Source: Acidobacteriota bacterium (lineage in GTDB: Bacteria > Acidobacteriota > Terriglobia > UBA7540). Taken from it: a stretch of 5,616 bases of DNA. The stretch is taken from contig PLWR01000187.1 in assembly GCA_003165615.1 (NCBI GenBank), forward strand, positions 1 through 5,616, given 5' to 3'. Positions 1 through 5,616 of this stretch are shown here, piece by piece; position 1 is the stretch's first letter, and each line of letters opens with the position of its first letter. Position numbers and translations under genes: made by a program. The notes under the pieces were generated by a model. It saw nothing but the letters and a program-made list of their open reading frames with translations, was not told where the DNA came from and searched no databases.

Positions 1-724
1 ACTGCTCGCCCGTATTGCTGCTCCGAACCACGCCCCAGGGGTAGCCCGCCGGGCCGGTCTGGTGGACAATCAAGCATCCCAGTGCGCCTTTCGCCGCCGC
101 CTCTTCGAACTTATACGTCCAGCGGCCGTAGTAGGTCATCGCCTTGCCCTTGAACATCTTCTCATCCAGCTTGGAAGGGTCTTGGGGATCAGGCACCGGC
201 GGATCATTAATCAGCACCACGATGATTTTCCCTTTGACGTCCACGCCCTTGAAATCATCCCAGTGGTATTCCGGAGCCACAACGCCGTAGCCCACAAAAA
301 CCACGTCCGCCTCAACGTCAATCATCGGCTGCATACGTTTGGTCCAGGCTACAAAGTCATCGGCGAAGGTGAGAGTTTCCCGCTTTCCGCTGACATGGTC
401 CGCAAACACCAATTGCGCGCTCGGATCGGCTTTGATGCCCACCATGGGAACGCTCTGAAAGTAGGTTCCATCAGGGTTCCCCGGCTTCAGCCCCACTTTC
501 TTGAACTGGCCCTCGATATACGCGGTGGCAAGGGTCTCACCGTGGGAAGCGGGCGCGCGCCCTTCGTATTCATCTGACGAGAGAACCTTGATGTTCTCCA
601 GAATCCTCGAGGCGTTGATCAGCTTCCAACCGGATTGCCCCGGGGCATCCGTCATCGCCATAAGGACTCCAATAACCAGCGGCGCTCCGGCCGCAAGACA
701 AAAGAAATGCTTCATCCATTCCAT
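1..724 (-). CDS. Secreted M28 family metallopeptidase, N-terminal part (runs off left edge)
   Basis: The minus strand is open from an ATG at 724 to the window edge (241 codons, no stop). Residues 1-27 look like a Sec signal peptide: a Lys at 5, then a hydrophobic run to about 24. Residues 39-96 carry the usual M28 N-terminal pattern: an [16 protein letters not shown] segment (41-56), ASHGE, a YIEGQF helix, [16 protein letters not shown]. From about 139 a protease-associated (PA) domain begins, with [20 protein letters not shown] (141-160), then [13 protein letters not shown]. The zinc ligands and catalytic acid of M28 lie in the missing part, so activity cannot be judged. Relatives are exported aminopeptidases or carboxypeptidases of roughly 450-560 residues. 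ATG 724 has a G6 run 8 nt upstream; ATG 715 (MKHFF...) would give a more typical signal peptide and is a real alternative. It lies 128 bp downstream of the glycosidase gene on the same strand, so co-transcription is possible. Confidence 0.9.
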   Translation of the reverse strand, partial: MEWMKHFFCLAAGAPLVIGVLMAMTDAPGQSGWKLINASRILENIKVLSSDEYEGRAPASHGETLATAYIEGQFKKVGLKPGNPDGTYFQSVPMVGIKADPSAQLVFADHVSGKRETLTFADDFVAWTKRMQPMIDVEADVVFVGYGVVAPEYHWDDFKGVDVKGKIIVVLINDPPVPDPQDPSKLDEKMFKGKAMTYYGRWTYKFEEAAAKGALGCLIVHQTGPAGYPWGVVRSSNTGEQ

Positions 725-852
725 GTGGTAATCCCCCCGAACAGATTCAGGCGTTCATCATACTTCAGTGCCACGTAAGGGCGCTACAGGGAGCGCATCT
801 TGGGGCTTGGATTGCCGGATCGGGTCATCGGATCATCGCAAAGCTACGCAGG
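725..852. other. Gap between glycosidase and M28 peptidase genes, with a weak hairpin
   Basis: No gene is seen in these 128 bp. A 5-bp perfect stem, GCGCT (781-785) with AGCGC (792-796), surrounds a 6-nt loop. Neither strand has a T run after it, so it is a poor intrinsic terminator. On the minus strand TATGAT (762-757) matches a sigma-70 -10 box at 5 of 6 positions, but no good -35 box lies 16-18 nt upstream, so a promoter for the peptidase gene is only possible. The stem followed by ATCTT (797-801) loosely recalls the first half of the composite repeats at the right end of the window. Confidence 0.35.
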
Positions 853-3093
853 CTAAGACCTCCTCCGGTAGCGGAACAAGGCCGTATCCGGCCGGTTCGG
901 CAGCTTCGCTTCCAGACCTTTGTCCGCCAGTTCCCTGCCCGTCAGGGTCCGGGTTTCGCCGGTGTCCAGATTCGTAATTTCGTAACTCTCGCCGGCGGAA
1001 AGGCCGTTTAGGGGATAGACTGCCTGGGTGAAGTCGCTCAAGGGGCGCTTCACGACCACCACGATCCCCTCGCCGGAATCCGGCAGATTAAACTGGTAGG
1101 CAAACCACCCATCGCCCGCCTGCGTGTATTCCGTCAGCGGATAATAATCGCCGTAATAATACTTCTGGACGGAAATATACTGTTCAACCGACTTCTTGAT
1201 TTCCGCAAACGGGATGGCCTGGTAGTTGGTCTTGGCCTGCGGGTTGTCACTGCTCGAAAACAGGCCATAGCAAAGGCCTGCCGTCATGCTGCTGCGAACC
1301 GCATATTCGTTGTGGGTGGAGAGAGCGCTGGCCGAGGTTGTATTGAGTGGCACCCACTGGAGCAGGCCATAGCTGTGACATTGGTTGGCTTCCATGTTCC
1401 CCACGAAATCGGTTCGCGACAAGGGCGTGCTGCGTCCAATCGTCTCCAAATCGACACGGCGGCCGCCGCTGGCGCAAGTGTCAATGATCAAATTCGGGTG
1501 GCGGCTTTTCAATTCATCCCAAAACGCATAAAAGCCCTCCACCCAGCGAATTTCCGTCATGCCCTGGCGGTCAGGCGCATCGGCGGCGCGCCAGAATTCC
1601 AGCGGAGCGATATTGGAGTCGTTACGGAAGCAATCCAGACCGAACTCATCGATCTTGGCCGAGATAAAATCGGTGAGAAACTGGCGCGCCTCGGGAATCG
1701 CCAGATTGAACAGCTTGTCGCCTTCCTTGATTTGATTGCGGGCGCTTTCATTGGGCACCCAGCGCGGGTCGCTCATGGGAACATCCCAATCGCCCTTGCC
1801 GTCAAAACCCCGGTAATGCTTTTTGTCTTTGGGCACTTCCAGCAGCCACTCGGCGTGCTCGGTATACCACGGCGTGCCGGCGCAGACGCGTTCCGGCTCA
1901 AACCACAGCAGGAGCTTGCGCCCGGAGGCATGCAGAAGGTCGCTGATGGGCTTGAAGCCCTCTGGATACAGGTCTTTCTTTACATTCCAGTTGCCCGGAT
2001 TCTGCCACCACTTGCCTTTGCCGAACCACCCCGCGTCAATCCAGTAATAGTCCATGGGCATTCCGTGTGCAACGATCTGCCGAATGTTTTCGAGATGGTC
2101 GGCGGCGGACGTCTCACCCCAATTGGGAACGGTGATGGGACACTGGATGGGTTTTCCGCCAGCGATGGGCCGGTGATGCGTCAGAATAAATTGGCGGAGC
2201 AAATTGTTGCCGCGCCGGCGATCGCCCTGCCAGAAAAGGGTCAGAATCCTCGGCGTGCGAATTTCCTCGCCGGGATGCAGCTTCAAGCGCGTCAGCGCCA
2301 TGCCGGCCTGAACCTGAAAAGCCGTGCCGGACTCGGGGCGGGAATACGTTGCCGCCCACTCGCCCGACCAGCCGATCGCCACAACCACTCCTTCATCCTT
2401 TGCTTCAAGATTGAAGAAGGGAAGGAAATCGCTGGAGGAGCGGCCGCCGCCCGGCTCAAGATGCAACCGGCCGCGCGGGCCGAGAATCCGCGTCATGGGC
2501 TTGAAATCGTCCATCGAGCATGTGGCGCCCTTGGCGTAATGAATGGTGGGGTCACCCTCAGCGCAACGTAGCGAAGAATCCAATGCCTGGACATTCTCCA
2601 GAATCGGCGTGTCCGCGCCGCCCGTATTCTTGAAATGCATCACCCACTCCACGGCGGGAAAATCCTTGAAGAGGGTCGCCGTGATACGCACCTCCAACCC
2701 GGTAGCAGGGTCCGTATAGATCACTTCCTGTTCCTGCCGCGTAGTGTCCGCGTCCCCAACTTTTGCATCAATCTTCCATCTCGAAAGAAGGTCCGAAGAA
2801 TTGTTTCCACCATAGATAAAGGAAAAGGGCGGCGTGAGGACTTCGGGGAGCAAGCGGGTTTTCGCTATGGTGTGGGCGCCCGCGGCGGGTGCGGAAAACG
2901 CCCGTGACCAGTCTTCGGCAATCGCCATTTCTGCGTCCGTGCCCAGCCTGCGGGCAAGCGGAAGGTTCCCCTCAACAGGTACCGCATCGGATGGAGCGGC
3001 TTCAAGTTTGTTGCCCGCGGAGGCTGCGCCCCATGCCGCCGCTGCTGCGGTAAGACCGACGAATTCGCGCCGACTAATGGATGTCTTCGACAT
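853..3093 (-). CDS. Tat-exported GH36-like alpha-galactosidase
   Basis: Predicted exo-acting glycosidase of clan GH-D that would release alpha-linked galactose, or a related sugar, outside the cytoplasm. Residues 7-12 (SRREFV) are a twin-arginine motif, followed by an Ala-rich hydrophobic stretch and a likely AASA|G cleavage after 26. About 40-310 is the N-terminal beta-sandwich, 315-615 the catalytic (beta/alpha)8 barrel, and 650-746 a C-terminal beta domain. Barrel signatures in order: WIDAGWFGKG (351-360), KLLLWFEPERV (393-403), DCFRNDSN (487-494), DTCASGGRRVDLE (538-550), SRTDF (559-563). By alignment with GH36 enzymes, Asp492 should be the nucleophile and Asp562 the acid/base. The usual KWDMN around the nucleophile is RNDSN here, so substrate specificity is uncertain. 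Length agrees with full-size GH36 enzymes. ATG 3093 puts the Tat motif at residue 7 and has a G5 run 6 nt upstream. It is the first gene of a possible two-gene transcript with the M28 peptidase. Confidence 0.93.
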   Translation of the reverse strand: MSKTSISRREFVGLTAAAAAWGAASAGNKLEAAPSDAVPVEGNLPLARRLGTDAEMAIAEDWSRAFSAPAAGAHTIAKTRLLPEVLTPPFSFIYGGNNSSDLLSRWKIDAKVGDADTTRQEQEVIYTDPATGLEVRITATLFKDFPAVEWVMHFKNTGGADTPILENVQALDSSLRCAEGDPTIHYAKGATCSMDDFKPMTRILGPRGRLHLEPGGGRSSSDFLPFFNLEAKDEGVVVAIGWSGEWAATYSRPESGTAFQVQAGMALTRLKLHPGEEIRTPRILTLFWQGDRRRGNNLLRQFILTHHRPIAGGKPIQCPITVPNWGETSAADHLENIRQIVAHGMPMDYYWIDAGWFGKGKWWQNPGNWNVKKDLYPEGFKPISDLLHASGRKLLLWFEPERVCAGTPWYTEHAEWLLEVPKDKKHYRGFDGKGDWDVPMSDPRWVPNESARNQIKEGDKLFNLAIPEARQFLTDFISAKIDEFGLDCFRNDSNIAPLEFWRAADAPDRQGMTEIRWVEGFYAFWDELKSRHPNLIIDTCASGGRRVDLETIGRSTPLSRTDFVGNMEANQCHSYGLLQWVPLNTTSASALSTHNEYAVRSSMTAGLCYGLFSSSDNPQAKTNYQAIPFAEIKKSVEQYISVQKYYYGDYYPLTEYTQAGDGWFAYQFNLPDSGEGIVVVVKRPLSDFTQAVYPLNGLSAGESYEITNLDTGETRTLTGRELADKGLEAKLPNRPDTALFRYRRRS

Positions 3094-3430
3094 AACGTGC
3101 CCCCAGGAATCAGAACTTACAACCTGCCAACGGACAGGTACTATGCCAGATTAGGATTGGGATGGAAAAGCAAATTTGGGTGCGATTGTAAAGTCGAACG
3201 CTTCGTTCCTGCCTGACCCGCTCAAAGCACTTGCTGTCTCAGTTCTTTGCGAATATTCTCTTATTGGCAACTTAACTTCGCAATTCACCATCTAACCGAC
3301 TAATTGTCACATTTACGGCCATTGGTCTCCTTAGGAAGTGAGTGTGGGCTTGGCGGCAGCGCAAGTTTCTGCTGGAAGGCTGCGAAGTGGGGTCATCAGT
3401 TCGCGCGGGGGGGCGGGAAATCGAGAAGCA
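3094..3430. other. Intergenic region between divergent glycosidase and radical SAM genes
   Basis: This 337-bp region should hold promoters for both flanking genes; about 3140-3300 is visibly richer in A and T than the coding DNA. Small inverted repeats are present: GAACG/CGTTC around a 3-nt loop (3196-3208) and ACCTG/CAGGT around an 8-nt loop (3122-3139, in the glycosidase leader). On the plus strand TTGCTG (3231-3236) and TATTCT (3254-3259) sit 17 nt apart, a weak sigma-70-like pair. On the minus strand TACAAT (3190-3185) is a good -10 box but lacks a matching -35. The last part, 3389-3417, is very G-rich, with a G7 run. No convincing gene is seen; the frame of the radical SAM gene happens to stay open back to a GTG at 3338. 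Confidence 0.6.
3231..3259 (+). promoter_or_regulatory. Possible sigma-70-like promoter of the radical SAM gene
   Basis: TTGCTG (3231-3236) and TATTCT (3254-3259) are separated by exactly 17 nt within the AT-richer part of the divergent gap, about 170 nt before the chosen ATG. They match the consensus at only 3 of 6 and 4 of 6 positions, so this is a weak candidate that rests mainly on spacing and location. Confidence 0.22.
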
Positions 3431-4402
3431 ATGAAAACTTTCCATTTGATTCCAGCCTGGGGACGCATCTTACAGGGCCAGAAGCCCTTTTTGTCCATCG
3501 AAATCACTAAGGAATGCCCTTTGACGTGTCCGGGCTGTTATGCCTATAACCCTGAACATCTGGGCGGCGCAGGCCCGCTTCGTCAGCTTAGTGACGCCAA
3601 AGGAGAGGCCTTGGTGGCCGGAGTCCTGGGATTGGTCCGCCGCTTCCGTCCCTTGCATGTTTCTGTCGTGGGTGGTGAGCCGCTCGTACGCTACCGCGAA
3701 CTTGAGATCCTACTTCCCAAACTGCGGGACATGGGGGTGGAGGTAATGCTTGTCACCAGCGCCGTTCGACCCATTCCAGAATCGTGGCGTGATCTTTCCA
3801 ATCTCTGCCTTGCGGTCTCCATTGACGGACTGCAACCCGAACATGATCGCCGCCGGGCGCCGGCAACTTACGATCGCATCCTGAAGCACATCGCCGGACA
3901 TAGAGTCACCATTCACTGCACGATTACCAGGCAGCTTATTCAGCGGGAGGGCTACTTACAGGATTTTGCGAGCTTTTGGTCGGAGCGGAAGGGGGTAAGG
4001 AAGATCTGGTTCAGCCTGTACACGCCTCAGGAAGGAGAAGAGAGTGAAGAACGGCTGACCCCGCATGATCGCGCCAAAGTACTTGAGGAGCTTCACCGTC
4101 TCCGACGGAGCTTCCCTCTCATGGAAATGCCGGACCGGGTCCTTAAAGGGTTCCAAGACCCGCCCACATCGCCGGAAGGATGCATTTTCGCGCAGACAAC
4201 AACTTGTGTTTCCTCCGACTTTTCCACCCCCGTCTCCCCATGCCAGTTTGGTGGGAGTCCCGTGTGCACCGAGTGCGGTTGTTTCGCTTCGGCCGGGCTT
4301 GCCGCGTTCGGGAAATACAAACTGGGGGGACTGGTGCAGATTGGGTCGCTTTTCTCTGTATCGAGGAAGTTCGGTGAGCGGGTGGCCAACGCCAACGCCT
4401 GA
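3431..4402 (+). CDS. Radical SAM protein with C-terminal cysteine cluster, function unknown
   Basis: A 323-residue cytoplasmic radical SAM enzyme. The [4Fe-4S]-SAM site is C29-x3-C33-x2-C36 in ECPLTCPGCYAY (28-39). VVGGEPL (79-85) is the SAM-contacting GGE motif; LVTSA (107-111) and LAVSIDGLQPEHD (127-139) are later barrel strands. The C-terminal part has six cysteines (251, 259, 271, 279, 282, 284; spacing C-x7-C-x11-C-x7-C-x2-C-x-C), including PCQFGG and CTECGC. This suggests an auxiliary iron-sulfur cluster as in SPASM-type proteins, but the spacing is not the standard one. The frame is open upstream to GTG 3338, adding 31 residues of Ala/Gly/Ser/Arg-rich sequence that does not look like a folded protein. 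ATG 3431 (MKTFHLIPAWGRIL) gives the N-terminus I would expect for this family, with GAG 5 nt upstream as a weak ribosome site. It is a lone plus-strand gene with no visible partner or peptide substrate, so the reaction cannot be named. Confidence 0.9.
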   Translation: MKTFHLIPAWGRILQGQKPFLSIEITKECPLTCPGCYAYNPEHLGGAGPLRQLSDAKGEALVAGVLGLVRRFRPLHVSVVGGEPLVRYRELEILLPKLRDMGVEVMLVTSAVRPIPESWRDLSNLCLAVSIDGLQPEHDRRRAPATYDRILKHIAGHRVTIHCTITRQLIQREGYLQDFASFWSERKGVRKIWFSLYTPQEGEESEERLTPHDRAKVLEELHRLRRSFPLMEMPDRVLKGFQDPPTSPEGCIFAQTTTCVSSDFSTPVSPCQFGGSPVCTECGCFASAGLAAFGKYKLGGLVQIGSLFSVSRKFGERVANANA

Positions 4403-4415
4403 CGTGCTCATTGAA

Positions 4416-4435
4416 GCGGAAAATGCGGATTCCGC
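4416..4435. terminator. Hairpin between convergent genes, possible bidirectional terminator
   Basis: GCGGAA (4416-4421) pairs perfectly with TTCCGC (4430-4435) around an 8-nt loop, and TGA/TCA (4412-4414 with 4438-4440) can extend the base of the stem past a small bulge. It fills most of the 35-bp gap between the radical SAM and hydrolase stop codons, where a shared terminator is expected. No T run follows on either strand, so an efficient intrinsic terminator is doubtful. Confidence 0.4.
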
Positions 4436-4437
4436 GA

Positions 4438-5367
4438 TCACTTCCCGGCAGGCAAGCTTGCCAGGAAATCCGTGACGGCTTTTTCGTAGGGCCCGGTGGC
4501 CTGGTTGAACCCCTCGCCGTGGCGGCGTCCGGGAAGGACGATGATTTTCTTCAATGGGCTCCGGGAGGCTGCGTAAAGGGTCTGGGCGATGGACGGCGGC
4601 ATGCGGCGGTCGCCCTCGACGGCCACGAAGAGGATGGGCCGGTCGCCGATGCGCTCCGTGGCTTTCACCAGATCAAAATCCGTGGGGCGGAAGTGGCCGC
4701 GCCACGCCGTCCAATAAGCAACTTCGTCAGCAATGGGAAAACCGGGGAGATGCAGGAAGAGTTTCAAATGATGGCGCAGGGTGCCCAACATCGAGTCGAA
4801 AGAGCTGTCGGCAATCACCGCGGAGATATCCGGAGACTCGGCCGCCGCCAGCAGGCCTGAGGCGGCGCCCATCGAGACACCCCACACCACTACGGGTCGC
4901 GCCGCCTGCTGCTGCTCGACGGCGTAATGCACTGCCGCCAGCACGTCCAAGCGCTCCTGGTAACCCAGGGTGGTGAGGTCGCCGCCGCTCATGCCCTGAT
5001 GGCGAAGATCGAAAAGCACCCCGTTGTATCCCAGGCTGTGGCCGAAAACGGCTTCGGGGAGCATCTCAGTGCGGGTGCGGTTGAGCCCGTGGCAATAAAT
5101 GATGGTGCCGCGCGCGGGTCCCTCCGCGAAGATGTACCAGCCCTTCAAGGGAATTCCATCCGGTGAGGTAAACTCAATCCAGCAGAAATCGAGCTGATAG
5201 GATTTCGGTGTCTTGCCGTCGTTGAGGTCGGGGTAATGATACTGGTTGTGCGTGATCATCGCCGTGAAGAACCAGGGCACGACAATGAGAAGGAACGCCG
5301 CCACCAGCGCGGCCATCATCAATAGAACATTTCGGACGATCTTTAGGATTCGCGACGGTGACGGCAA
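4438..5367 (-). CDS. Membrane-anchored alpha/beta hydrolase (S33/Bem46-like)
   Basis: A 309-residue serine hydrolase. Residues 14-38 form one hydrophobic segment (LLMMAALVAAFLLIVVPWFF and neighbours) after a basic N-terminus, so the protein is probably anchored in the inner membrane with the enzyme domain outside. The fold follows in order: FTSPDGIPLKGWYI (66-79), the oxyanion-hole strand IIYCHGLNRTR (89-99), GYNGVLFDLRHQGMSGG (113-129), the nucleophile elbow WGVSMG (162-167, Ser165), ADSSFDSM (186-193), then Asp253 in VEGDRRMP and His283 in RRHGEG as the likely rest of the triad. The substrate cannot be told from sequence; esterase, lipase-like and peptidase roles are all known among relatives. 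The start is TTG at 5367, chosen because a perfect AGGAGG lies 5 nt upstream; the next in-frame ATG codons (residues 17-18) would cut into the membrane segment. It is convergent with the radical SAM gene. Confidence 0.9.
   Translation of the reverse strand: MPSPSRILKIVRNVLLMMAALVAAFLLIVVPWFFTAMITHNQYHYPDLNDGKTPKSYQLDFCWIEFTSPDGIPLKGWYIFAEGPARGTIIYCHGLNRTRTEMLPEAVFGHSLGYNGVLFDLRHQGMSGGDLTTLGYQERLDVLAAVHYAVEQQQAARPVVVWGVSMGAASGLLAAAESPDISAVIADSSFDSMLGTLRHHLKLFLHLPGFPIADEVAYWTAWRGHFRPTDFDLVKATERIGDRPILFVAVEGDRRMPPSIAQTLYAASRSPLKKIIVLPGRRHGEGFNQATGPYEKAVTDFLASLPAGK
4442..4467. repeat. Palindrome at the 3' end of the hydrolase gene
   Basis: GGCAAGCTTGCC (4451-4462) is a perfect 12-bp palindrome inside the last codons of the hydrolase gene, flanked by TTCC (4442-4445) and GGAA (4464-4467), which extend the symmetry imperfectly. 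In RNA it could form a short stem just before the stop codon and may add to 3'-end formation together with the hairpin at 4416-4435. It could equally be a chance result of coding sequence. Confidence 0.35.
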
Positions 5368-5372
5368 TTATT

Positions 5373-5378
5373 CCTCCT
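5373..5378 (-). promoter_or_regulatory. Consensus Shine-Dalgarno site that sets the TTG start of the hydrolase
   Basis: The minus strand reads AGGAGG here, then AATAA, then TTG at 5367-5365. This is the only consensus ribosome site in the window; the other genes have G runs or a short GAG. It decides the choice of a rare TTG start over internal ATG codons. Confidence 0.8.
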
Positions 5379-5382
5379 CGAA

Positions 5383-5430
5383 GCCGCATAGCGGCGGCAT
5401 CACATAGCCCATGGCGAACAGCCGTGGGAT
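5383..5430 (+). repeat. Composite two-hairpin repeat, unit A
   Basis: Hairpin 1 is GCCGC-ATA-GCGGC (5383-5395). A 9-nt linker GGCATCACA (5396-5404) follows. Hairpin 2 (5405-5428) has TAGCCCATGGCG, then AAC, then AGCCGTGGG, in which CCCATGGC pairs with GCCGTGGG through one G-U pair. Unit B on the other strand has the same three parts in the same order with the same linker length. The unit sits in the leader of the hydrolase gene, in the opposite orientation, with hairpin 1 only 4 nt from the Shine-Dalgarno site. Confidence 0.8.
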
Positions 5431-5496
5431 TACAGATCTCAGCATACAGCGTGAGCCAGAGTAGTAGTGACCTCAGGGTCCGGGGCAGTCAAGCGT

Positions 5497-5519
5497 GCTG
5501 ATGCCGCCCCCGGCGGGGC
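5497..5519 (-). repeat. Composite repeat, half unit C (hairpin 1 plus linker only)
   Basis: On the minus strand GCCCC-GCCG-GGGGC (5519-5506) forms a perfect 5-bp stem and is followed by GGCATCAGC (5505-5497), whose first seven bases are identical to the linker of unit A. The expected TAGCCCATGG of hairpin 2 does not follow, so this appears to be a truncated or decayed unit. The stem also resembles a terminator, but no T run follows. Confidence 0.55.
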
Positions 5520-5547
5520 TCAAGAAATCGTTCCCTTCCCCGATTTA

Positions 5548-5594
5548 CCCACGGCTTGCGCCATGGGCTAAAGGATGGCGCCCACTACGCGGGC
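5548..5594 (-). repeat. Composite two-hairpin repeat, unit B
   Basis: On the minus strand hairpin 1 is GCCCGC-GTA-GTGGGC (5594-5580; six pairs, one of them G-U). The 9-nt linker is GCCATCCTT (5579-5571). Hairpin 2 (5570-5548) is TAGCCCATGGCG, then CA, then AGCCGTGGG. The two arms of hairpin 2 match unit A at 12 of 12 and 9 of 9 bases; only the loop and hairpin 1 differ, and hairpin 1 keeps pairing while its bases change. Units A and B are therefore inverted copies with a 117-bp spacer. Confidence 0.8.
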
Positions 5595-5616
5595 TAGCCC
5601 AACTTTCGCAGCTCGG

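Larger units (their letters stand above)
5368..5616. other. Gene-free right end, leader of the hydrolase gene and repeat cluster
   Basis: No plausible gene is seen on either strand. The region holds the ribosome site of the hydrolase and the three hairpin repeat units. Between units A and C (5431-5496) there is unique sequence where the hydrolase promoter may lie; TGTAAT on the minus strand (5433-5428, overlapping the end of unit A) is a 5-of-6 match to a -10 box but has no good -35. A further palindrome GGGCTAGCCC (5591-5600) overlaps the end of unit B. Confidence 0.6.

Noticed and set aside
62..577. A 171-codon open frame on the plus strand at the left end
   Set aside because: It is antisense to the M28 peptidase, which shows signal peptide, N-terminal and PA domain motifs on the minus strand.
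1312..2571. A 419-codon open frame on the plus strand
   Set aside because: It lies wholly antisense to the glycosidase gene, whose motifs are clear. Its translation is rich in Ala, Gly, Arg and His without domain patterns, as expected from the reverse of a GC-rich gene.
3162..3191. Nine-residue mini-ORF (MEKQIWVRL) on the plus strand with AGGA 5 nt upstream, considered as a leader peptide or radical SAM substrate
   Set aside because: It is too short to judge, lies upstream of the candidate radical SAM promoter, and has no typical precursor features such as a Cys- or Gly-rich core.
3956..4441. A 161-codon open frame on the minus strand
   Set aside because: It is antisense to the radical SAM gene, where the cysteine motifs are on the plus strand.
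4411..4860. A 149-codon open frame on the plus strand
   Set aside because: It is antisense to the alpha/beta hydrolase, whose catalytic motifs and ribosome site are clear.
5506..5519. GCCCC/GGGGC stem considered as an intrinsic terminator
   Set aside because: No T run follows on either strand, and the neighbouring GGCATCA matches the repeat linker, so a repeat half unit explains it better.
5383..5594. Repeats considered as CRISPR or an insertion sequence end
   Set aside because: There are only two full copies in inverted orientation, each internally hairpin-forming, with no regular spacers and no transposase gene in view.

Overview
The window reads as a chromosomal piece of a GC-rich, Gram-negative-type soil or environmental bacterium. 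The gene style (Tat-exported glycosidase, secreted M28 peptidase, orphan radical SAM protein of the type with an ECPLxCPGCYAY core) and the hairpin repeats at the right end fit Acidobacteriota (Solibacter/Bryobacter-like) best. That placement is inference from memory of similar genes, not a search result.

Layout: (1) 1-724, minus strand, is the N-terminal 241 codons of a secreted M28-type metallopeptidase whose zinc-binding catalytic domain lies beyond the left edge. (2) 853-3093, minus strand, is a complete 746-residue Tat-exported GH36-like alpha-galactosidase, 128 bp upstream of the peptidase and in the same direction. (3) 3094-3430 is an AT-richer gap between divergent genes. (4) 3431-4402, plus strand, is a 323-residue radical SAM protein with a CxxxCxxC cluster site and six further cysteines near its C-terminus. 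(5) 4438-5367, minus strand, is a membrane-anchored alpha/beta hydrolase, convergent with the radical SAM gene across a 35-bp gap that holds a hairpin. (6) 5368-5616 has no gene but holds a family of composite two-hairpin repeats: one unit on the plus strand, one on the minus strand and a half unit.

The glycosidase and peptidase could be co-transcribed and both act outside the cytoplasm on polymers or oligomers. The radical SAM gene stands alone, with no candidate peptide substrate or partner gene visible, so its role is unknown. The hydrolase is monocistronic as far as can be seen. The least ordinary items are the composite repeat family, whose plus-strand copy abuts the ribosome binding site of the hydrolase gene, and the cysteine-rich C-terminus of the radical SAM protein. 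No CRISPR array, tRNA, rRNA, transposase or integrase was seen.
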